Assembly (NCBI GenBank): GCA_001423545.1
Contig: LMOK01000001.1
Coordinates: 1,116,001 to 1,180,000 of the forward strand
Source of the DNA: Orlajensenia sp001423545
Lineage (GTDB): Bacteria > Actinomycetota > Actinomycetes > Actinomycetales > Microbacteriaceae
Direction: 5' to 3'
DNA: 64,000 bases
How positions within the stretch are numbered: the stretch's first letter is position 1; the number at the start of each line of letters is the position of its first letter. Shown piece after piece: positions 38,202 to 45,784 of the stretch. A program made the translations under genes and the position numbers. The notes below the pieces were generated by a model. That model ran no database searches. It was not told the DNA's origin and worked only from the letters and a program-made list of their open reading frames with translations.

Positions 38202-39542
38202 ATGTCAGCACCAGTCGCCGAGACATCCGCCGCTCCAGCGAACACACGCAGCCGTGTGATCCTCGCCAGCCTCATCGGAACCTCGATCGAGTTCTACGAC
38301 TTCTACGTCTACGCGACGGCCGCCGTACTCGTCTTCCCGACGCTGTTCTTCGTCAACGCCGACCCGACGGTCGCGCTGCTGCAGTCCTTCGCGGTCTTCG
38401 GAGTCGCGTTCATCGCACGCCCCATCGGGTCGATCGTGTTCGGCCACTTCGGCGATCGCGTCGGACGCAAGGGCACCCTCGTGGCGTCGCTGCTCACCAT
38501 GGGCATCGCGACCTTCATCATCGGCATCCTGCCGACGGCGCTCACGCCCGGCTGGGAGATCCTCGCGCCGGCCCTCCTCGTCGTCATGCGCTTCGGCCAG
38601 GGCCTCGGCCTCGGCGGCGAGTGGAGCGGTGCGGCCCTGCTGGCGACCGAGAACGCCCCAGCCGGCAAGCGCGCCATCTGGGGAACGTTCCCGCAGCTCG
38701 GCGCCCCGATCGGCTTCATCCTCGCCAACGGCGTGTTCCTCATCCTGTCGTCGACGATCGACGCCGACGCCTTCCTCGCGTGGGGCTGGCGCGTCCCGTT
38801 CATCGCCAGCGCCGTGCTCGTGATCATCGGCCTCTACGTCCGGCTCAAGCTCATCGAGACCCCGGCCTTCACGAAGGTCGTGGAGCAGGGCGAGGTCGCC
38901 AAGCTTCCGCTGGCGCGCGTCTTCAAGACCAGCTGGCGACCGCTCATCCTGGGCACGTTCATCATGCTGGCCACCTACGTGCTGTTCTACCTGATGACGA
39001 CCTTCACCCTCACGTACGGGACCACGGCGACGGATGCCCCTGTCGCGGGTCTCGGCTACAGCCGCGAGTCATTCCTCATCATGCTCATCATCGGTGTGGT
39101 CTTCTTCGGAATCTTCACGCTCGTGTCGGGACCCCTCGCCGAGCGCTTCGGACGCCGTCGCACCCTGATCATCACGACGATCGGCATCATCGTCTTCGGG
39201 CTGCTGTTCGTGCCGCTGTTCGCCGGTGGCACCATCGGCGTGATGACGCTGCTCATCGTCGGCTTCACCCTGATGGGGCTCACCTTCGGCCCGATGGGCG
39301 CAGTCCTTCCCGAGCTCTTCCCGACCAACGTGCGCTACACCGGTTCGGCGATCAGCTACAACGTGGCGTCCATCCTGGGAGCGGCCCTCGCCCCATTCAT
39401 CGCCGTGGCACTCTGGCAGGGCGCGGCAGGCAGCCCGGTGCTCGTCGGTGTCTACCTGAGCCTCGCGGGCGCGATCACGCTGGTGGCCCTCATCATCAGT
39501 AAGGACACCGGCGACGTGGCATATACCGACAACGTGAAGTAG
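38202..39542 (+). CDS. MFS transporter, metabolite:H+ symporter (MHS) type
   Basis: The 446-residue protein has twelve predicted helices. Signature blocks of the MHS group are GTSIEFYDFYVYATAA near residue 25, FGHFGDRVGRKGTL between helices 2 and 3, GQGLGLGGEWSGAALLATENAP, and AERFGRRRTLI between helices 8 and 9. Relatives import organic acids, osmolytes or shikimate; the substrate here is open. There is only a weak ribosome site before the ATG at 38202. It is single-standing, convergent with the ABC-2 permease gene. Confidence 0.87.
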   Translation: MSAPVAETSAAPANTRSRVILASLIGTSIEFYDFYVYATAAVLVFPTLFFVNADPTVALLQSFAVFGVAFIARPIGSIVFGHFGDRVGRKGTLVASLLTMGIATFIIGILPTALTPGWEILAPALLVVMRFGQGLGLGGEWSGAALLATENAPAGKRAIWGTFPQLGAPIGFILANGVFLILSSTIDADAFLAWGWRVPFIASAVLVIIGLYVRLKLIETPAFTKVVEQGEVAKLPLARVFKTSWRPLILGTFIMLATYVLFYLMTTFTLTYGTTATDAPVAGLGYSRESFLIMLIIGVVFFGIFTLVSGPLAERFGRRRTLIITTIGIIVFGLLFVPLFAGGTIGVMTLLIVGFTLMGLTFGPMGAVLPELFPTNVRYTGSAISYNVASILGAALAPFIAVALWQGAAGSPVLVGVYLSLAGAITLVALIISKDTGDVAYTDNVK

Positions 39543-39558
39543 GCGGGCTCGCGCGCGC

Positions 39559-40392
39559 TCAGTCGAGGAAGAGCGCGCGCAGCCGCTTCGTGGTGACCAC
39601 CAGGCCGACCACGATCATCACGGCGTAGTAGAGCACGTGCCAGAGCAGACCCCAGTTCACGTCACCCGTCGTGAGTCCGCGCACCAGTTCCACGCCGTGC
39701 CACAACGGCATCGCCTGGATCACGTACTGCAGCCACTGCGGGTAGACGCTCAACGGGTAGAACGTGGCCGAGAACAGGAACATCGGCAGCATGATGAAGT
39801 TGATCCAGTCCATCTGCTGGAAGCTCTTCATGTAGCTCGTGATGGCCATGCCCACGCTCGCGAACCCGAACGCTATGAGCAGCACGGCCGGCAGTGCGAG
39901 GAGGGCCCACCACGACAGGTTGAGCCCGAGGACCTGCATCACGAGCTGGAAGCCGACCGCGTACAGCGCGCCGCGCAGCAACGCGAGCAGGATCTCGCCC
40001 AGGGCGACGTCGAGCGGCCCCAGCGAGGTCGACAGCATGCCCTCGTAGAGCTTCGCGAACTGCATCTTGAAGAAGACGTTCCAGGTGGAGTCGTAGATCG
40101 CGCCGTTCATCGCGGCCACGGCGAGCAGGGCCGGGGCGATGTAGGCCGGGTAGCTCACCTCCTGCCCGTTCGACAACGTGACGGCTCCGACGAGGGTTCC
40201 GAGCCCGATGCCCATCGCGAGGAGATAGAAGATCGGCTCGAACAGGCCGCTCACGACCACCAGCCAGTTCGTGCTCGCCGTCGCGCGCCAACCACGCAGC
40301 ATCACTGCGCGGGCATTCCCCGCGTACAGCGACCGCACCGGACGAGGGCGGATGCTGCTCGGGGCGAAGTCCTGCTCCGTGGCCCCGGTCAC
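39559..40392 (-). CDS. ABC-2 type exporter permease, second subunit
   Basis: The 277-residue membrane protein of the ABC-2 (DrrB/NodJ) family has about six helices. A cytoplasmic N-terminus leads into SLYAGNARAVMLRGWRATAS, then LVVVSGLFEPIFYLLAMG and SATFYPLSVYPQWLQ with QAMPLWHGVELVRG, a family hallmark. The start is the GTG ending at 40392, overlapping the TGA of the first permease. With the partner permease and the ATPase it should form a drug, lipid or polysaccharide exporter like DrrAB or NodIJ. Confidence 0.87.
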   Translation of the reverse strand: MTGATEQDFAPSSIRPRPVRSLYAGNARAVMLRGWRATASTNWLVVVSGLFEPIFYLLAMGIGLGTLVGAVTLSNGQEVSYPAYIAPALLAVAAMNGAIYDSTWNVFFKMQFAKLYEGMLSTSLGPLDVALGEILLALLRGALYAVGFQLVMQVLGLNLSWWALLALPAVLLIAFGFASVGMAITSYMKSFQQMDWINFIMLPMFLFSATFYPLSVYPQWLQYVIQAMPLWHGVELVRGLTTGDVNWGLLWHVLYYAVMIVVGLVVTTKRLRALFLD

Positions 40393-41234
40393 GAGTTCAG
40401 CCTCCTCACGGCGATGCGTCGCGACCACGCCCAGCCGATCACGGTCAGAGCGACCAGGTAGGCGACGTGCACGAGCGTCAGCCAGATGGGCTCCGCATAG
40501 CCGTAGGAGAACACCCGGGCCAGCTCCGTGGCGTGCCAGAGCGGCGAGATCCAGCCGATCCACTGCAGGTAGATCGGAAAGACTGCGAGCGGGAAGAAGG
40601 TGCCGGAGAACAGGCTCATCGGCAGCACGATGAAGCGCTGCACCATGGCGAGCTGCCCGGTGTCCTCCTGCAGCGTCGACGTGTAGCCCATGATCACGGT
40701 GCCGAAGGCGAGACCGCCGAGAAGCGAGGCGACGATGCCGAGGAAGCCGACCGGCGAGGGAGCCGCTCCGAAGAGCAGCATCAGGCCATAGAACAACACG
40801 AGGTTCACCAGCATGCGGATGATGACCGAGTACACGACTCCGTCGACGATCTGAACGGGACGGATCGGAGAGGCCGCGGCCCCGGTGAAGGTCGGATTCC
40901 ACTTGTACCCGAGCATGATCGGGTAGGTGAACTCCTCGCTGGCGACGGTGATGGCGGCGGTCGCGAGCAGTGCGGGCGCCACGAAGACGAGGTAGCTCAC
41001 GCCGTCGACGGCATCCGGCCCCATGTTCGCATCGACGATCGTCGCGAGGCCGACGCCGAGGGCGTAGAGGTAGAGCAGCGGGCTGCCGATGCCGGCGATC
41101 ACCACGGTGCCCGTGTAGGTGCGCATCATGCGCAGCCTGTGCTCGGTCACGTACCACGCGCCCCAGCGGCGCGAACGGCGACCGGCCGCGATGGCGCGGG
41201 CGGCATCCGTCGACGGCTCGGTGGTCACGCTCAT
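40389..41234 (-). CDS. ABC-2 type exporter permease, first subunit
   Basis: The 281-residue protein with about six helices is related to the following permease. WGAWYVTEHRLRMMRTYTGT precedes helix 1, and SGTFFPLAVFPIYLQ with WISPLWHATELARV matches the family end block. Start and stop both overlap neighbours by 4 nt, so ATPase, permease 1 and permease 2 are one operon. Two distinct permeases per ATPase imply a heterodimer channel. The exported compound is unknown. Confidence 0.87.
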   Translation of the reverse strand: MSVTTEPSTDAARAIAAGRRSRRWGAWYVTEHRLRMMRTYTGTVVIAGIGSPLLYLYALGVGLATIVDANMGPDAVDGVSYLVFVAPALLATAAITVASEEFTYPIMLGYKWNPTFTGAAASPIRPVQIVDGVVYSVIIRMLVNLVLFYGLMLLFGAAPSPVGFLGIVASLLGGLAFGTVIMGYTSTLQEDTGQLAMVQRFIVLPMSLFSGTFFPLAVFPIYLQWIGWISPLWHATELARVFSYGYAEPIWLTLVHVAYLVALTVIGWAWSRRIAVRRLNS

Positions 41235-42169
41235 TCGACGAGACTCCGACCGGTGAGCCTCAGGAAGACGTCTTCGAGGCTCGACCGGCGCACCAGGCTC
41301 GTGACGGGGCGCAGCCCGGCCTCGGTGATCTTCACGAGCTCGGCCTCGCCGTTGTCGCTGTAGATCAGCACCCTGTCGGGCAGGACCTCGACACGGTGGC
41401 CGTCGACGCCCTGAGCACGCGCGAGCTGGGCTCCGACCTCGGCGTTCCGGTCGCTGCCGAACCGCACCTCGAGCACCTCGCGGGTGGAATGGGTGCGGAT
41501 GAGCTCGGCCGGCGACCCCTCGGCCATGATCGCGCCCTTGTCGACGACGACGAGGCGGTCGCAGAGCTGTTCGGCCTCGTCCATGTAGTGCGTGGTGAGC
41601 AACAGGGTCGTGCCCTGCTCCTTCAGCCGGAACAGGCGATCCCAGAGGATGTGCCGCGCCTGCGGGTCGAGCCCCGTCGTGGGTTCGTCGAGCAGCAGGA
41701 TGCGGGGGTCGTTGATGAGGGCGCGGGCGATGGTGAGCCGGCGCTTCATTCCCCCCGAGAGGGCGTCGACGCGCGCCTTCTCCTTGCCCTCGAGCTGTGC
41801 GAAGGCCAGCAGTTCATCGGCACGCTGTGCGACGAGCTTGCGCGGTAGACCGAAGTAGCGCCCGTAGACCAGCAGGTTCTCGCGCACGCGCAGCTCGGTG
41901 TCGAGATTGTCGGACTGGGGAACCACGCCCAACTGCGAGCGGATCTCGGGACCGTGCACGTCGGGATCGAGCCCGAGGATGCCCAGCTCGCCGCTCGTGC
42001 GCGTCGAGACGGCACCCACCATGCGCATGGTGGTCGATTTGCCCGCGCCGTTCGGCCCGAGGAGTCCGAACGACTCCCCCGGGGCGACCTCGAAGGAGAT
42101 GCCGTCGACGGCGGCGAAGTCCTGGTACTTCTTGACGAGGTCATGGGCGACGATGACAGGGGCTGGCAC
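41231..42169 (-). CDS. ABC exporter ATPase (DrrA/NodI-like)
   Basis: The 312-residue protein contains one ABC domain with Walker A GPNGAGKST, signature LSGGMKRRL, Walker B ILLLDEPTTGLD and the H-loop in LLLTTHYMDEAEQLC. A C-terminal domain of about 80 residues (from AELIRTHSTREVLE) is typical of DrrA/NodI exporters. It powers the two permeases encoded next. The start is GTG at 42169. It is divergent from the small HTH gene, whose tandem palindromes lie about 115-160 bp away, so shared control is possible. Confidence 0.9.
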   Translation of the reverse strand: MPAPVIVAHDLVKKYQDFAAVDGISFEVAPGESFGLLGPNGAGKSTTMRMVGAVSTRTSGELGILGLDPDVHGPEIRSQLGVVPQSDNLDTELRVRENLLVYGRYFGLPRKLVAQRADELLAFAQLEGKEKARVDALSGGMKRRLTIARALINDPRILLLDEPTTGLDPQARHILWDRLFRLKEQGTTLLLTTHYMDEAEQLCDRLVVVDKGAIMAEGSPAELIRTHSTREVLEVRFGSDRNAEVGAQLARAQGVDGHRVEVLPDRVLIYSDNGEAELVKITEAGLRPVTSLVRRSSLEDVFLRLTGRSLVE

Positions 42170-42282
42170 CCGTCCAACCTAGCGAAGACCGCCGACGCTG
42201 CACCTCCCCCAGGCGCCGCATCCGGCACCACTCGCCCCGCGAACGGGGTGACAATGGAGGAATGACCTCCACCGATCCGACT

Positions 42283-42327
42283 CGTCAACCTGAATTGACG
42301 AATGTGCAGGAGTCAACTACGGTTGAC
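42283..42327. promoter_or_regulatory. Tandem operator palindromes and leaderless promoter of the small HTH gene
   Basis: Two palindromes built from the half-site GTCAA lie in tandem: CGTCAA-N6-TTGACG (42283-42300) and GTCAAC-N4-GTTGAC (42312-42327). TTGACG (42295-42300) and TACGGT (42318-42323) are spaced by 17 nt and fit a sigma-70 promoter, with the -10 box 7 nt before the ATG at 42331. The operators cover both boxes, so a protein bound there would block transcription. Confidence 0.65.
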
Positions 42328-42330
42328 GAC

Positions 42331-42546
42331 ATGGACGTCACCACGATTCACACCCTCGCCGCCAGCGCGGGCGGAGACGACCCGATCGAGTCGCTCCGAG
42401 CGATCCACCGCCTGCAGCGCGAACTCGACAGGGTCGAGACCGTCGCCGTGAGGCGGGCCCGCGCCCGCGGCGCCAGCTGGCAGCTCATCGCCCTCGCCCT
42501 CGAGGTGAGCAAGCAGGCAGTGCACAAGAAGTACGGACGCAGCTGA
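42331..42546 (+). CDS. Small helix-turn-helix protein, probably autoregulatory
   Basis: The 71-residue product is a helical segment (LRAIHRLQRELDRVETVAVRRARARG) followed by a helix-turn-helix (SWQLIALALEVSKQAVHKKYG). I placed the start at 42331 because the promoter -10 box ends 7 nt upstream, giving a leaderless mRNA. A frame from 42262 would add 23 low-complexity residues that span the promoter. No ligand domain is present. Two GTCAA palindromes overlap the promoter. Candidate targets are itself, the ABC exporter downstream and the divergent ABC-2 exporter. The family resembles small actinobacterial HTH proteins of unknown role. Confidence 0.75.
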   Translation: MDVTTIHTLAASAGGDDPIESLRAIHRLQRELDRVETVAVRRARARGASWQLIALALEVSKQAVHKKYGRS

Positions 42547-42570
42547 GGCATCCGTTCCCCCGCGGATGCC
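42547..42570 (+). terminator. Hairpin directly after the small HTH gene
   Basis: GGCATCCG (42547-42554) and CGGATGCC (42563-42570) pair perfectly over 8 bp around an 8-nt loop, beginning at the base after the stop codon. There is no U-tract. It may weaken read-through into the ABC exporter gene. Its arms are also the GGATGCC word that is very common in this genome. Confidence 0.5.
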
Positions 42571-42621
42571 GGCAGACGCGACAGGCGTAAGACGTGCATC
42601 CGCAGCAATCAGAGAGAAGTC

Positions 42622-44574
42622 ATGAGCGAAACAACCACGCGCTCGCGCGGCCTCGGCCGCCGTTCCACCCCGAAGGACGGCCCACGGGCCACCTTCAGCC
42701 AGTTGCTGCCCTACATCTTCGAGCAGAAGGGCGTGATCGTCGCCGTCATCGTGCTGAGCGTGCTCGGCGCAGCGGCGAGCCTCGCACAGCCGCTGCTCGT
42801 CAGCAACCTCATCACCCTGGTGCAGGCCGGAGACGACCTCGGCAACCTCGTGACGATCCTCATCGCGCTCGTCGTCATCTCGGCGCTCATCAGCGGCTAC
42901 CAGCACTACCTGCTGCAGCGCACGGGGGAATCCGTCGTGCTCGCCAGCCGCAAACGCCTCATCGCACGGATGCTGCACCTGCCCATCGCGCAGTTCGACA
43001 GCCGCCGCACCGGTGACCTCGTCTCCCGCGTCGGTAGCGACACCACCCTGCTGCGCGCTGTGCTCACCCAGGGGCTCGTCGACAGTGTCGGCGGAGTGCT
43101 GCTCTTCGTCGGCGCCCTGATCGCGATGCTGGTCATCGACCCCGTGCTTCTCGGGGCGACGGCTCTCGTGATCGCCGTCTCGATCGTGGTCGTCACGCTG
43201 CTCTCGGGCCGCATCCGCGAGGCCAGCCACGCGACGCAGGCCAAGGTGGGCGAGCTGTCGTCCGGCGTCGAGCGATCCATCAGCGCCGTCCGCACGGTGC
43301 GAGCTTCGAACGCCACCGACCGTGAGATCGCCACCGTCGAGCAGCATGCCGTCGGCGCGTACGAGGCCGGCGTGAAGGTCGCCAGGATCTCGGCCCTGGT
43401 CGTTCCCGTCGCCGGCATCGCCCTGCAGGTCTCGCTCCTCGTCGTACTGGGCCTCGGCGGTTTCCGGGTCGCGTCCGGCGACATCGAGATCGGCAGCCTC
43501 GTCGCGTTCATCATGCTGCTCTTCATGCTCATCGCGCCGCTCGGATCCGCCTTCGGCGCGCTCACCTCGGTGAACTCGGCGCTCGGAGCCCTCGGTCGCA
43601 TCCAGGAGATCATCGACCTGCCGACCGAGGACCAGAACGACCGCGACCTCGCCCCTCTCGCCGTCATCATCGGTGCCGCGAACGACGCCGTGCTCCCGGA
43701 TGCCCCCGCCATCGAGTTCCGCGACGTGCAGTTCTCCTACCCGGCGACATCCGTCATCGTCGAGCCGTCAGAGGCCCCCGCTGCCAGCCTCAACCCGCTC
43801 GTCGAACTCGACGAACTCTCGCAGACGGGTTCGCTGGCCGCCGTCGAGTCCGCGACGACGGATGCCGCAGCCGATGCCCCCGCCGTTCCCCGCCCGGCCG
43901 TGCTCGGCGGCGTATCGTTCACCGCCCCACGCGGCAAGCGCACGGCCCTCGTCGGGCCGTCGGGCGCTGGCAAGAGCACCATCCTCGCCCTCATCGAGCG
44001 CTTCTACGACCCCACCGGCGGCGAGGTGCGACTGGGTGGCCTCGACATCCGTTCGCTCGATCGTTCCGACCTGCGAGCCCAGATCGGCTACGTCGAGCAG
44101 GACGCCCCGGTGCTCGCCGGGTCGATCCGCGACAACCTCGTGCTGTCGGCACCGGATGCGACGGACGAGCAGTGCATCTCGGTGCTCGCAGCCGTGAACC
44201 TGTCGGAGGTGCTCGACCGCGACCCGGCCGGCCTCTCGGCCGAGGTCGGCGAGAACGGCGTGATGCTCTCGGGAGGCGAGCGCCAGCGCCTCGCCATCGC
44301 CCGGGCCCTGCTCTCGGAGTCGCCCATCCTGCTCCTCGACGAGTCGACCTCGAGCCTCGACGGCGTCAACGAGCAGAAGATGCGCGACGCGATCGACGCC
44401 GTCGCCGAGGACCGCACGCTCATCGTGATCGCGCACAGGCTCTCGACGGTGGTCGACTCCGACCAGATCGTCGTGCTCGAGAACGGTCGGGTCATCGGCA
44501 CCGGGACGCACTCGGAGCTGGTCGCGTCGACGCCGCTCTACCGCGACCTGGCGAGGCACCAGCTGCTGGTCTAG
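42622..44574 (+). CDS. ABC exporter, fused permease and ATPase, with an insertion in the ATPase domain
   Basis: The 650-residue half-transporter has six membrane helices (about 35-330) with GRRTGDLVSRVGSDT-like and GALGRIQEI blocks. The ATPase has Walker A GPSGAGKST (445-453), Q-loop region, signature LSGGERQR, Walker B LLLDESTSSLD and the H-loop IAHRLSTV. Between the first strand (FRDVQFSYPAT, 367-376) and the core strand (VLGGVSFTAPRGKR) about 50 residues, acidic and Ala/Ser-rich, are inserted. This is unusual because the segment is normally only a few residues. It should export drugs or lipids. It lies 75 bp after the HTH gene. Confidence 0.88.
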   Translation: MSETTTRSRGLGRRSTPKDGPRATFSQLLPYIFEQKGVIVAVIVLSVLGAAASLAQPLLVSNLITLVQAGDDLGNLVTILIALVVISALISGYQHYLLQRTGESVVLASRKRLIARMLHLPIAQFDSRRTGDLVSRVGSDTTLLRAVLTQGLVDSVGGVLLFVGALIAMLVIDPVLLGATALVIAVSIVVVTLLSGRIREASHATQAKVGELSSGVERSISAVRTVRASNATDREIATVEQHAVGAYEAGVKVARISALVVPVAGIALQVSLLVVLGLGGFRVASGDIEIGSLVAFIMLLFMLIAPLGSAFGALTSVNSALGALGRIQEIIDLPTEDQNDRDLAPLAVIIGAANDAVLPDAPAIEFRDVQFSYPATSVIVEPSEAPAASLNPLVELDELSQTGSLAAVESATTDAAADAPAVPRPAVLGGVSFTAPRGKRTALVGPSGAGKSTILALIERFYDPTGGEVRLGGLDIRSLDRSDLRAQIGYVEQDAPVLAGSIRDNLVLSAPDATDEQCISVLAAVNLSEVLDRDPAGLSAEVGENGVMLSGGERQRLAIARALLSESPILLLDESTSSLDGVNEQKMRDAIDAVAEDRTLIVIAHRLSTVVDSDQIVVLENGRVIGTGTHSELVASTPLYRDLARHQLLV

Positions 44575-44580
44575 CCGCCT

Positions 44581-44627
44581 GCCCGGCCCCGGCTCCCCGG
44601 CCCCGGCCCCCGGCCCCGGCCCCGGCC
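44581..44627. repeat. CCGGCC low-complexity tract (possible G-quadruplex on minus strand)
   Basis: Six runs of four to five cytosines (44587-44590, 44595-44598, 44601-44604, 44607-44611, 44614-44617, 44620-44623) are separated by GG-containing spacers of 2-4 nt. The complementary strand thus has six G-runs with short loops. The tract begins six bases after the ABC exporter stop. Confidence 0.7.
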
Positions 44628-44635
44628 ACTCCGCC

Positions 44636-44691
44636 GAGTCGCCCACATTCGCTAGTGCCTACCCCGGCCGACTAGCGGAAATGGGCAACTC
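44636..44691. repeat. Palindromic repeat, copy A (upstream of the PD-(D/E)XK-like gene)
   Basis: Arms of 21 nt (44636-44656 and 44671-44691) are complementary at 17 of 21 positions around a 14-nt spacer. The left arm differs from that of copy B at 45715 by 3 positions, and the spacer length is the same, so the two are copies of one element. The rest of the 200-bp gap is the C-rich tract and about 80 bp with no clear signal. Confidence 0.75.
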
Positions 44692-44774
44692 GACGCTCGT
44701 CGCACTCCTCCACACCTGAGCGCCGATCGTGCAACGCGCATTCAACGCCATCCAGGCCGACCAACGACGAGGCG

Positions 44775-45710
44775 ATGACCGAACCTGTTCGGATGACACG
44801 TCGCGCTCCACTCCCCATCGCCTTGCAGCATTCGGCTTTCGCCTTCGGCACCGGACGCACCGCAGGAGTGTCTGAACACCGCCTTCGCGCCTCCGACATG
44901 ATTCGTCCGTTCTGGGGCACGCGGGCGCACGCCGATGAACCGCTCACCCTCCACGACCTCTGCCGCACTGTGTTGCAGAGGCTTCCACCCGGCACGGTGA
45001 TCAGTCACACCACGGCGGCATTGCTCCATGCCATCCCGTTGCCCACCAAGCTCGAGCAGGAGCATTTCCTCCACCTCAGCGTCGCCGCCCCCGCCCGTGC
45101 CCAGCATGCCCGCGGCATCCGCGGTCACAGCATCCGGCTGAGCGATGACGATGTGCAGTGGCTTGAGGACGTTCCGCTCACGACACCCACCCGCACATGG
45201 TGCGATCTCGGCTCCGTCCTTTCTGATGTGAACGATCTGATCGTGGCCGGCGACCGCCTCCTCTACTGGAAGGACCCACTCACGAATCAGGCGGAGTTGG
45301 TTGCGGCAGTCGCGCGCCACCGTCGGCAGCGGGGCTCGGCACGGCTCACAGCCGCGCTGTCTGAACTCGTCGACCGCGCGGAGTCTCCGCGAGAGTCTCG
45401 AGTTCGACTGGCGCTGATTGCAGGTGGCCTGCCGCGACCCGTATTGAACTACGAGCTGTTCAGTTCATCTGGACTCTTCATCGCGCGAGGCGACCTGGCT
45501 TACCCCGAGTTCCGGATGCTTCTCGACTACGAAGGAGAGCACCACCGTGTGGATCGCCAGCAATGGAATCGAGATCTGACGCGGTTCAACGACATCCAGG
45601 ACGAGGACTGGTACAGCATGCGCATAGGGAGCGAGCATGCGTTGGATGATGTGGTCGCCCGCGTCCGCGCTGCGCTGATTCGTCGCGGCTGGAATCCCGC
45701 CTGTAGATGA
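44775..45710 (+). CDS. PD-(D/E)XK-like (Vsr/DUF559-type) protein with AbiEi-like N-terminal part
   Basis: The 311-residue product is of unknown function. The C-terminal third looks like a Vsr/DUF559 nuclease fold: SPRESRVRLALIAGGLP, then ARGDLAYPEFRMLLDYEGEHH with acidic residues Asp240, Asp251 and Glu253 and a later Arg/Asp pair (RDLTRF). The middle (TPTRTWCDLGSVLSDVNDLIVAGD) resembles actinobacterial proteins often labelled as AbiEi-antitoxin-like. GC content and codon choice are visibly lower than in neighbours (for example TTG, ATT, TCT codons). It is flanked by two palindromic repeats, which suggests horizontal gain. It could be a defence or toxin-antitoxin factor; this is inference. The start is uncertain (44793 is possible). 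Confidence 0.75.
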   Translation: MTEPVRMTRRAPLPIALQHSAFAFGTGRTAGVSEHRLRASDMIRPFWGTRAHADEPLTLHDLCRTVLQRLPPGTVISHTTAALLHAIPLPTKLEQEHFLHLSVAAPARAQHARGIRGHSIRLSDDDVQWLEDVPLTTPTRTWCDLGSVLSDVNDLIVAGDRLLYWKDPLTNQAELVAAVARHRRQRGSARLTAALSELVDRAESPRESRVRLALIAGGLPRPVLNYELFSSSGLFIARGDLAYPEFRMLLDYEGEHHRVDRQQWNRDLTRFNDIQDEDWYSMRIGSEHALDDVVARVRAALIRRGWNPACR

Positions 45711-45714
45711 AGTC

Positions 45715-45770
45715 GAGTTGCCCACTTCCGCTAGTTGGGGACTGCGTTCACTAGCGGAAGTGGGCAAATC
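45715..45770. repeat. Palindromic repeat, copy B (downstream of the PD-(D/E)XK-like gene)
   Basis: Arms of 21 nt (45715-45735 and 45750-45770) match at 20 of 21 positions around a 14-nt spacer. It starts 4 bp after the stop of the gene and lies in the convergent gap before pckG. It is nearly perfect, unlike copy A. It could also serve as a terminator for both genes. Confidence 0.8.
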
Positions 45771-45784
45771 GGCATTCAGTTCGC

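Noticed and set aside
42262..42330. Start of the small HTH protein at 42262
   Set aside because: This would place a promoter with two operator palindromes inside the gene, the added residues are low-complexity, and the GGAGG is only one base from that ATG.
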